Shown: positions 57,582 through 64,000 of the stretch, in pieces
Position numbering within the stretch: the stretch's first letter is position 1
Layout: every line of letters begins with the position of its first letter
Position numbers and translations under genes: made by a program
NCBI RefSeq assembly: GCF_001678665.1
Contig: NZ_LZRP01000002.1
Location: 248,001 to 312,000, forward strand
Length of the DNA stretch: 64,000 nucleotides
From: Erythrobacter sp. QSSC1-22B
GTDB lineage: Bacteria; Pseudomonadota; Alphaproteobacteria; Sphingomonadales; Sphingomonadaceae
Reading direction: 5' to 3'
The notes under the pieces: model-generated
Database searches by the model: none
What the model was told of the DNA's origin: nothing
Seen by the model: only the letters and a program-made list of their open reading frames with translations

Positions 57582-58847
57582 TCAGGCGACGTCGGGCCAG
57601 ATTCCCCGCGTGTCGTAGACCAGCGCCCCTTCGCGTTCCTCGGGCGGGACGACCTTGAAGATATCGTGATCGACCAGCACCACGATGATGCCGCATTCCT
57701 CCAGCGCGGTGTCGAGATCGACCAGAGCCGCGCCGGTGCCATCGAATTCGCCAGGCAATTCGCCTGCATAGGGTTCGACCACATGGACCCGCTCGCCGAA
57801 TTCGCGCGCCAGCCCGGCGGCGACGAAGCGCGCGGGGCTCTCGCGGAAATCGTCGATATTGGCCTTGAAGGCGAGACCGAGGCAGGCGACGCGCTGTTCG
57901 GGATGCGCTTCGATCAGCGTTTTGGCGCGCGCCAGCACATGCGCCATCTTGGCGTCATTGGTCTCGCGCGCCTGGCGGATGATCCGCGCGTCTTCGGGGG
58001 CTCCATGGACGATGAACCACGGATCGACCGCGATGCAATGCCCGCCCACGCCCGGCCCGGGGGTGAGGATGTTGACCCGCGGATGGCGGTTGGCGAGGCG
58101 GATCACCTCCCAGACGTCGAGCCCCTGCCGGTCGGCGATCATCGAAAGCTCGTTGGCGAAGGCGATGTTGACGTCGCGGAAGGCGTTCTCGACCAGCTTG
58201 GTCATTTCGGCAGAGCGGACATCGGTGGTGACGCATTCGCCCTTCACGAAGCGCTTGTAGAAGGCCAGCGCCTTGCGTGCGCAGCGCGGGGTGATCCCGC
58301 CAATCGAGCGATCATTGTGCGTCAGTTCCTCGAGGATCTTGCCCGGCAATACGCGTTCGGGACAATAGGCGATCGAGACATCGGGAGTGCCTTCGCTCAT
58401 GCCCGGCAAGGCCAGATCGGTCCGCTCGCGCGCGATCAGGTCGCGCAGCGCCTCGGTGGTGCCCACCGGGCAGGTCGATTCGAGAATCACCGTGTCGCCC
58501 TTCTTGAGGACCGTGGCGATCTGTGTCGCCGCAGACATGACGAAGCTGGTGTCCGGCGTGTGGTTGCCATCCTTCGCAAACGGCGTGGGGACCGCGATCA
58601 CAAAGACATCGGCGGTCGCGATCTGGGTCGAGGCCTTGAGCAGGCCGCGTTGCACCGCCGCCTGCACCAGCCCGTCGAGATCGACCTCCTCGATATGGAT
58701 TTCGCCGCGATTGATCGTGTCGACGACGCTTTGCGAGACGTCGAGCCCGTGGACCGGGCAGCCCGATCGGGCGATGATCGCGGCGGTGGGCAGGCCGATA
58801 TAGCCGAGACCGATGACGCAGACGTCGGGCTTGATATCACCGCGCAT
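57582..58847 (-). CDS. wecC: UDP-N-acetyl-D-mannosamine dehydrogenase
   Basis: The protein has 421 residues. Together with WecB it makes UDP-N-acetyl-mannosaminuronate. The UDP-sugar dehydrogenase family fold is clear: VCVIGLGYIGLPTAAIIARS, VPTPFAKDGNHTPDTSFVM, and ESTCPVGTTE. The catalytic Cys is in GVGGHCIAVDPWF; the C-terminal domain has LGLAFKANIDDFRESPA. VIAVPTPF and the HCIAVDPWF pattern fit WecC better than UDP-glucose dehydrogenase. wecB lies 83 bp upstream on the same strand. Confidence 0.95.
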   Translation of the reverse strand: MRGDIKPDVCVIGLGYIGLPTAAIIARSGCPVHGLDVSQSVVDTINRGEIHIEEVDLDGLVQAAVQRGLLKASTQIATADVFVIAVPTPFAKDGNHTPDTSFVMSAATQIATVLKKGDTVILESTCPVGTTEALRDLIARERTDLALPGMSEGTPDVSIAYCPERVLPGKILEELTHNDRSIGGITPRCARKALAFYKRFVKGECVTTDVRSAEMTKLVENAFRDVNIAFANELSMIADRQGLDVWEVIRLANRHPRVNILTPGPGVGGHCIAVDPWFIVHGAPEDARIIRQARETNDAKMAHVLARAKTLIEAHPEQRVACLGLAFKANIDDFRESPARFVAAGLAREFGERVHVVEPYAGELPGEFDGTGAALVDLDTALEECGIIVVLVDHDIFKVVPPEEREGALVYDTRGIWPDVA

Positions 58848-58930
58848 GAAATGGGTATCCCTGAAGTGTTTCAGCGATCCCTAGCCTCTGTCGGTAAATT
58901 TTACAGTAACACGCGCTCAAACAGCGCCGA

Positions 58931-60052
58931 TTACTCCGCGAGCAGATCGCAAATCCGCAGTGCCGAGTGCCCGTCGCCGAAGGGATTGTGTGCGCGGGCC
59001 ATGGCGGCATAGGCGTGCGGGTCGTCGAGCAGGCGGGTCGTCTCGGCGACGATCGTATCGGGATCGGTTCCGACCAGTTTCGCAGTCCCCGCCGCGACAC
59101 CTTCGGGCCGCTCGGTGGTCTCGCGCATCACCAGCACCGGTTTGCCCAGCGCCGGCGCCTCTTCCTGCACCCCGCCGCTGTCAGTCAGCATCAGCGTCGC
59201 GATATCGAGCAGCCGGGCGAAATGGGGATAGTCGAGCGGTTCGATCAGCGCGACATTGTCGAGCCCGGCGAGTTCGGCCTCCATTACCTCGCGGACATTG
59301 GGGTTAAGATGGACAGGGAAGATCACCGCGACATCCTCGCGCTGAGCGATCCTGCGCACCGCACCGGCGATCCCGCGCATACCATCGCCAAAATTCTCGC
59401 GGCGGTGGCTGGTCATGCCGATGATCCGCTTGCCCGCGAAGCGTTGTTCGAGCGGAGCGAGACCGGAAGCCAGTTCGGGCTGCGCGGCGATCTTGGCGGT
59501 GACCCATTGCAGCGCGTCGATCACCGTGTTGCCGGTGACATGAATGGTATCGGCGGCGACATTCTCGCGCCGCAACGCCGCGGCGGCGGTTTCGGTCGGC
59601 GCGCAATGCAGCGCCGCGAATGTGCCGACGACCTTGCGGTTGACCTCCTCGGGCCAGGGGTGATGGATATCGCCGCTGCGCAAGCCCGCCTCGACATGGC
59701 AGACCGGGATCTGGCGGTAATAGGCGGCAAGCGCGCCCGCCATCACGGTGGTGGTGTCGCCCTGGACCACCACAAAGTCCGGCTTCTCGATGTCGAGAAC
59801 CTCGCCGATCCCGGTCAGCGCGCGCGCGGTCAGCGCGTCGAGCGTCTGGCCCGGGGTCATCAAATCGAGATCGTGATGCGGCGCAATCCCGGCGATCTCC
59901 AGCACTTGGTCGAGCATCCCGCGGTGCTGCGCCGAAACGCAGACCCGCGAGACAAATCGCTCGTCCGCCTCCAGCGCGTGGATCAGCGGAAACAGCTTGA
60001 TGGCCTCGGGACGGGTGCCGAAGACGGTCAGGATCTTGCGCTTGTCACTCAT
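58931..60052 (-). CDS. wecB: UDP-N-acetylglucosamine 2-epimerase (non-hydrolysing)
   Basis: The protein has 373 residues. It converts UDP-GlcNAc to UDP-ManNAc. Seen are LTVFGTRPEAIKLFPLI, VVQGDTTTVMAGALAA, HVEAGLRSGDIHHPWPEEVN, SHRRENFGDGM and TDSGGVQEEAPALGKPVLVM with RETTERPEG. It precedes wecC by 83 bp, an arrangement typical of N-acetylmannosaminuronate-containing polymers. Confidence 0.97.
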   Translation of the reverse strand: MSDKRKILTVFGTRPEAIKLFPLIHALEADERFVSRVCVSAQHRGMLDQVLEIAGIAPHHDLDLMTPGQTLDALTARALTGIGEVLDIEKPDFVVVQGDTTTVMAGALAAYYRQIPVCHVEAGLRSGDIHHPWPEEVNRKVVGTFAALHCAPTETAAAALRRENVAADTIHVTGNTVIDALQWVTAKIAAQPELASGLAPLEQRFAGKRIIGMTSHRRENFGDGMRGIAGAVRRIAQREDVAVIFPVHLNPNVREVMEAELAGLDNVALIEPLDYPHFARLLDIATLMLTDSGGVQEEAPALGKPVLVMRETTERPEGVAAGTAKLVGTDPDTIVAETTRLLDDPHAYAAMARAHNPFGDGHSALRICDLLAE

Positions 60053-60096
60053 GCCGCCCGCTCTAGCGCAGTTCGCAGCCGCGTGTCAGTCCCGCA

Positions 60097-60657
60097 TCAA
60101 TTGGGCGACGGCGGCGGCGCGGCGAGTTCGGTATCGGGCAGTTCGGCATCGCGCTCGCGCTCGAGCCGCTCGAGATATTCGCGCTCGACCTGCTCGACCC
60201 GCGACTGCTCATCGGCAGCAAGCTCGTCGATCTGCGACAGCCGCTCGGCGCGCGCCGCTTCGATCAGCTGGCCGAACCGGACCGAAGACGAGTTCTCGCG
60301 ATCGGCATAGGCCGCCGCGATCATTTCCTGCGTACAGCCGGTGGAGCCGCCCACCCCGACCGCGCTGCAGGACAGCGTGCCGAAATTGCCGACGATATCG
60401 AGCCGCTCGACCCGCTCGGCCCAGCTGGAGTTGGCAGGATTGTCGCTGTAGCGCAGCGATTCGGGGATGCGATAGCGATCGGCCTCAGGCAGCCGGGCGA
60501 CCACGACGATCTCGTCGCCGACCGGCTCGGGCGCGGCATCGTCACCGTACAGAATGACCATGTTGACCGTGTCGCCGCCGGTTTCCTGCGCGGCGAGCGG
60601 GGTCGCAAGGCAGGCGGCGGTGGCGAGCATCAGGGCGGCAAGCGGGCGTTTGGTCAT
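60097..60657 (-). CDS. Secreted hypothetical protein
   Basis: The protein has 186 residues. A signal peptide (about 1-23, ending PLAAQ) precedes EIVVVARLPEADRYRIPESL, a segment I have seen in several sphingomonad secreted proteins but cannot name. Two cysteines (SCSAVG, GCTQEM) may form a disulfide. The C-terminal 60 residues are charged and helical (RLSQIDELAADEQSRVEQVE), probably coiled coil. GAGAGGA precedes the ATG. No named family; function unknown. Confidence 0.8.
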   Translation of the reverse strand: MTKRPLAALMLATAACLATPLAAQETGGDTVNMVILYGDDAAPEPVGDEIVVVARLPEADRYRIPESLRYSDNPANSSWAERVERLDIVGNFGTLSCSAVGVGGSTGCTQEMIAAAYADRENSSSVRFGQLIEAARAERLSQIDELAADEQSRVEQVEREYLERLERERDAELPDTELAAPPPSPN

Positions 60658-60741
60658 CGTAATCCTCTCAACAGCCCGTCAATTAGGGCCCGACGGCGTG
60701 AATATGTCCTGAAGCGCGCCGGCTGACCGAGCGCTCCACGG

Positions 60742-61263
60742 TCAGATGCGTTCGGAAACCTTGATCGCGGTGCGGCAACCCAGCCGGATCAGGCCCGAGA
60801 GCAGCGGATAGGCAGGAGCGTTTTCGGCCCCCGCGGCCAGGGCGGCATCGCGATGCTCGCGCTCGTCCTCGCGGAATTCCTCGATCATCCCCGCCAGTTC
60901 GGGATCGGAGCCATCCTCCTCGAGCTCGTCGAGCTGGTCGGAATAATGGCGGTCGATTTCTTCCTCGACAGCGGCGGTGCAGGCCATCGCCGCTTCGGGG
61001 CCGAGCAGCGCGGTCGCCGCGCCGAGCGCATAGCCGGCCACCGACCAGAACGGCTGCAACGCGGTCGGGCGCACGCTGCGACGCGCCATCAGCGCATCGA
61101 ATTTAGCGCGGTGCTGAGCTTCTTGTTCGGCCATGCCGGCGATCTCCGCCGAATGCGGACCGCGGTCGCCCATTACCGCAAGCTGGCCGGCATAGATGCG
61201 CGTCGCGCCGAATTCGCCCGCCTGGTCGACGCGGATCATGCGGTGGATATCAGGCTTGGGCAT
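60742..61263 (-). CDS. coq7: Demethoxyubiquinone hydroxylase (COQ7 family)
   Basis: The protein has 173 residues. The diiron enzyme hydroxylates demethoxyubiquinone in ubiquinone synthesis, supporting the bc1 respiratory chain encoded at 7-10 kb. The diiron ligands appear in VDQAGEFGATRIYAGQ, EQEAQHRAKFD, AVEEEIDRHY and EFREDEREHRDAAL, with the Glu and ExxH pattern. It overlaps dsbB by 14 bp. Confidence 0.95.
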   Translation of the reverse strand: MPKPDIHRMIRVDQAGEFGATRIYAGQLAVMGDRGPHSAEIAGMAEQEAQHRAKFDALMARRSVRPTALQPFWSVAGYALGAATALLGPEAAMACTAAVEEEIDRHYSDQLDELEEDGSDPELAGMIEEFREDEREHRDAALAAGAENAPAYPLLSGLIRLGCRTAIKVSERI

Positions 61264-61735
61264 AAGCTTTGCTCCGTGAAAGAAGGGCCATGATCGTGAG
61301 ACCCCCGGCGGTCGAGACGAGGAAGTTCCATCCCGCCAACGAAACGCCCAGCAGGCTCCATGGTGCCTCGTCGCAGCGGATCATCGGCGCGTTCATGATG
61401 GCATCGAGCGCGCTTACGCCATCCTGCGGGACAATGGTGGCGCAGCCGGTCAGCCCTTCCCACCAATCATATTCGACCCCGGCGTGAAACCCGCCTATCG
61501 CCCCTGAAATCAGGATCGCGAGCGCGGCCAGGCCGACCCACACCTCGCGGCGCGGCAGGCGGAACGAGAGCAGTGCCAGCCCGATCGCGGCAAAATGCGG
61601 CCAGCGCTGCCACCAGCACATCTCGCACGGATACAGGCCGAAACCATATTCGGAGAGATAGGCCCCGCCGAGCAGAACGGCGGGGATGCCCAGCGCCAGT
61701 TGCTGCGCCAGGCGGAAGGATGGCGAAACGATCAT
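61250..61735 (-). CDS. dsbB: Disulfide bond formation protein B
   Basis: The protein has 161 residues with four membrane helices. It reoxidises DsbA using quinone. The redox pair CEMC is in LYPCEMCWWQRWPH; the second periplasmic loop has a Cys pair (LTGCATIV and MIRCDEAPW). Electrons go to ubiquinone, whose synthesis gene coq7 overlaps its 3' end. ctpA lies 19 bp upstream of its start (63092 to 61755). Confidence 0.94.
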   Translation of the reverse strand: MIVSPSFRLAQQLALGIPAVLLGGAYLSEYGFGLYPCEMCWWQRWPHFAAIGLALLSFRLPRREVWVGLAALAILISGAIGGFHAGVEYDWWEGLTGCATIVPQDGVSALDAIMNAPMIRCDEAPWSLLGVSLAGWNFLVSTAGGLTIMALLSRSKAYAQA

Positions 61736-61754
61736 CCGATCCGGGATAGCGCCA

Positions 61755-63092
61755 TTAGCGGCGGGCCGCCACCGCGTTCGGCGCGGTGCGGCGCAGCGTT
61801 TCGAGCGCGTAATGCAGCTGGAAGTCCTCGATCCCCTCGTCCTTCAGCTCTTCCGCCGTTTTCTGGAAGCGCGGATCGTCCTGCCGGTCCGTTTCCAGCG
61901 CCGAATCCTCGAGCTTCAGCTCGTTGATCAGGTGGCCGCGCAAATCCGATTCGCGCATCGTGAAGCGCGAGCGTTTGGCGAGGTCGGGATCGGACAATTG
62001 CGGAACCGCGATATCGGGCTTGATACCGCCTTCCTGCACCGAATGGCCGGCCGGGGTGTAATAGCGCGCGGTGGTCAGTTTGAGCGCGGAATCGCGGCCC
62101 AGCGGCAGCAGCGACTGGACGCTGCCCTTGCCGAAGCTGCGATCGCCCATGATCACCGCGCGGCGATGGTCCTGCAGCGCGCCAGCAACGATCTCGGAGG
62201 CCGAGGCGGAACCCGCGTCGATCAGCACCACGATCGGCACACCTGCCGCGATATCGCCGCGGAACACGGTTTCGGCTTCGTAGACAATGCTTTCGCCGCG
62301 GGCGCGGCCGCGCTGCGACACGATGCGGCCGTCGTCGAGGAACAGATCGGCCAGCGCCACCGCCTCGTCGAGCGAACCGCCCGGATTGGAGCGCATATCG
62401 AGTACCAGACCGCTCAAGCGTCCGCTGGCCTGCTCCTTGAGCGCATCCCACGATGCCAGGACATCGCTGCCGACATCGCGCGAGAATTCGTTGACCATGA
62501 TGTGGCCGATGTTGCCCGGCATCAGCTCGTGGGTGACCGGCTCCAGCTCGATCACGCCGCGCGTGACGCTGACATCGAAGGGTTCGTCGCGGCCCGGCCG
62601 GAAGATGGTCAGCCGGATCGAACTTCCGGCGGGGCCGCGCATCCGCGCCACCGCCTCGTCGAGATCGCCGCCATAGATCAGCTCGCCATCGAGATGGGTG
62701 ATGTAGTCGCCCGCCTTCATCCCGGCATCCTCGGCGGGGCTGCCGCGGAACGGCGAGATCACCTTGACCGCGCCGTCGTCGAGCACGACCGAGAGGCCGA
62801 GGCCCGAATAATTGCCATCGATCATCGTCTCGAGACGCTGGAGATCCGAACCGTCGAGATAGGCGGAATGCGGGTCGAGCGCGGCAAGCATGCCGTCGAT
62901 CGCGCCGCGAATCAGGACATCGTCCTCGACCGGTTCGACATAGCTCGCCTTGATCCGCTGGTAGGCCGCGAACAGGCTGGCGAATTCCGGCCCTGCGCGC
63001 GCATCGACCTGCGCCAGTCCGGCTGTGGTCGCGGGGATCAGGGCGACCGCAGTGACCAGCGCTGCGCTGCGGGCGAGTTCGGCGAATTTCAT
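61755..63092 (-). CDS. ctpA: S41-family carboxyl-terminal processing protease
   Basis: The protein has 445 residues. A signal peptide (1-27) precedes the N-terminal helical region, a PDZ domain (SGLGLSVVLDDGAVKVISPF with SPAEDAGMKAGDYI) and the S41 catalytic part. The nucleophile Ser is in DAGSASASEIVAGALQDH and the general-base Lys in RSFGKGSVQSLLPLG. It cleaves the C-terminus of periplasmic proteins. It is downstream of the EnvC-like gene, a common neighbour in this group. Confidence 0.95.
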   Translation of the reverse strand: MKFAELARSAALVTAVALIPATTAGLAQVDARAGPEFASLFAAYQRIKASYVEPVEDDVLIRGAIDGMLAALDPHSAYLDGSDLQRLETMIDGNYSGLGLSVVLDDGAVKVISPFRGSPAEDAGMKAGDYITHLDGELIYGGDLDEAVARMRGPAGSSIRLTIFRPGRDEPFDVSVTRGVIELEPVTHELMPGNIGHIMVNEFSRDVGSDVLASWDALKEQASGRLSGLVLDMRSNPGGSLDEAVALADLFLDDGRIVSQRGRARGESIVYEAETVFRGDIAAGVPIVVLIDAGSASASEIVAGALQDHRRAVIMGDRSFGKGSVQSLLPLGRDSALKLTTARYYTPAGHSVQEGGIKPDIAVPQLSDPDLAKRSRFTMRESDLRGHLINELKLEDSALETDRQDDPRFQKTAEELKDEGIEDFQLHYALETLRRTAPNAVAARR

Positions 63093-63227
63093 GGCAGATG
63101 TCCAATCGTGTGTCGCGCCATCCTATCCGCTGCGCTCGCTGAACGCTAGCTGAGGATCGACGACCGGCCCATCACGACCTGCAGGCGAAGCGGCACGCAC
63201 CCGCTATGATGAGATCGGGCGATGCGA

Positions 63228-64000
63228 TCAGGCAATGAAATCGAGCGGATTGACCGGCTCGCCCTCGCGGCGAAGCTCGAGAGTCACCATCGGATCGCGC
63301 AGATCCGCCATCCCCAGCGGCGAGCCGGCGACCACGTTCTGGCCGACCCTCGCCGCCAGTTCCGAAAGCCCGGTCACCAGGCTGGTCCAGCCATTGGCGT
63401 GTTCGACGATCACGATGGTGCCATAGCCGCGATAGGGACCGGCAAAGACGATCCGGCCCGCACCCGGGGCGACGACCTGCGCGCCACTGCGGGGGAGCAA
63501 CTGCAGGCCGTTGCGCCTTGCACCGCTGTCCTCGCGCGACCCGAAGGTTGCCGCCAGCCGCCCGTCGACCGGGAGGCGATAGATGCGCGGTGCCGCGGTT
63601 GCGGAGGGTACGGGCGATGGCGGAGGCGGTGGCGAAGAAGCGGCGTCGCCCCGGGCTGCGGCAGGATCGGAGGGGCGCGGGATCGGGCCCGGCAGCGCCG
63701 CCAGCCGTTCGCGCAGTTCGCCGACCTGCTCCAGCTCCTCGATCAGGCCGTCGATGTCGCGCGCACGCTCGCCCAGCGCGATGGCCCGCAGGTCCTCGCG
63801 ATCGGCCGCTCCGGCGGCGCGGCGGGCATCGATCCGCTCGCGCTGCGCCATGGCGATCAGCTCGGTGCGGCGCTGCGCCAGCTGCGTCTCGCTGGCACGG
63901 CGGGCGGCGACCGCGACGCGAGCTTCGGCCTGGAGATCGGCGGCGCGGTCGAGTTCGGCGCGCAAATCGGCGGTCGTGTCGCGCACCAGCGGCACGGTGC
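63228..64000 (-). CDS. EnvC-like murein hydrolase activator, N-terminus outside window
   Basis: About 257 residues are visible; the frame continues past the right edge. The N-terminal part is a coiled coil (AELDRAADLQAEARVAVAA; RASETQLAQRRTEL), then a Pro-rich linker (about 122-135) and a C-terminal LytM/M23-fold domain (ATFGSREDSGARRNGLQLL, GYGTIVIVEHANGWTSLV). The zinc ligands of active M23 peptidases are missing (no HxxxD or HxH), as expected of EnvC, which activates amidases at the division site rather than cutting itself. The gene is followed by ctpA. Confidence 0.88.
   Translation of the reverse strand, partial: TVPLVRDTTADLRAELDRAADLQAEARVAVAARRASETQLAQRRTELIAMAQRERIDARRAAGAADREDLRAIALGERARDIDGLIEELEQVGELRERLAALPGPIPRPSDPAAARGDAASSPPPPPSPVPSATAAPRIYRLPVDGRLAATFGSREDSGARRNGLQLLPRSGAQVVAPGAGRIVFAGPYRGYGTIVIVEHANGWTSLVTGLSELAARVGQNVVAGSPLGMADLRDPMVTLELRREGEPVNPLDFIA

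Overview
The window is GC-rich, densely coded chromosomal DNA of an alphaproteobacterium. It most likely comes from the order Sphingomonadales, family Erythrobacteraceae (Erythrobacter/Altererythrobacter-like). This rests on protein character and gene neighbourhoods: a SciP (DUF1153) cell-cycle regulator, a DUF3035 lipoprotein after lspA, an envC-ctpA-dsbB-coq7 run, and a CysQ-like/sucC/etfBA neighbourhood. It is an inference, because no marker rRNA is present. I saw no rRNA, CRISPR array, insertion sequence or intact prophage. The only hint of mobile DNA is an integrase-N-terminus-like protein beside tRNA-Gly.

Layout. 1-3.1 kb: end of a surface-sugar locus (a nucleotidyltransferase cut by the window edge, and a FlaA1/PglF-type membrane 4,6-dehydratase). 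3.2-4.2 kb: an orphan protein with an integrase-like N-terminus and a winged-helix-like C-terminus, followed by tRNA-Gly(TCC). 4.2-20.2 kb: mostly minus-strand housekeeping genes: CPA1 antiporter plus OmpA lipoprotein, apt, the cytochrome bc1 operon petABC, pepN-pgeF, an amino-acid/DMT exporter pair, two PH-domain membrane proteins and an acyl-CoA dehydrogenase. 20.3 kb: tRNA-Thr(GGT). 20.5-28.3 kb: a tight plus-strand run, gpmA-purE-purK-folA-ribF-ileS-lspA-DUF3035 lipoprotein, with many 4-bp start/stop overlaps. 28.3-36 kb: CNNM/CorC-type transporter, OmpA-like lipoprotein, CysQ-like phosphatase, sucC, etfB-etfA and a TonB-domain secreted protein. 36-42 kb: DUF445 protein and an RND efflux pump with an unusual insertion. 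42-51 kb: GlsB-type membrane protein, sciP with a coupled small gene, mnmA, serine hydrolase, PhzF, CDF metal transporter, pdxH, a DnaJ-type chaperone, YihY and fabI. 51.2-60.1 kb: an exopolysaccharide locus with a four-gene minus-strand block (export lipoprotein, tyrosine autokinase, TPR protein, small Arg/Ile-repeat protein) and nucleotide-sugar genes (uronate-type epimerase, wecC, wecB). 60.1-64 kb: a secreted hypothetical protein, coq7, dsbB, ctpA and the C-terminal part of an EnvC-like protein cut by the window end.

How the genes fit together. Both ends concern the cell surface: wecB/wecC make activated N-acetylmannosaminuronate, FlaA1 makes a 4-keto-6-deoxy sugar intermediate, and the autokinase/export pair drives polymer export. 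The middle is central metabolism (bc1 complex, succinyl-CoA ligase, electron-transfer flavoprotein, purine/folate/flavin synthesis). The best leads for something undescribed are the integrase-like/winged-helix protein with a dyad in its own promoter, the two unknown proteins coupled to the exopolysaccharide autokinase, the extra membrane insertion in the RND pump, and a hairpin that would cover the ribosome-binding site of the TonB-domain gene.
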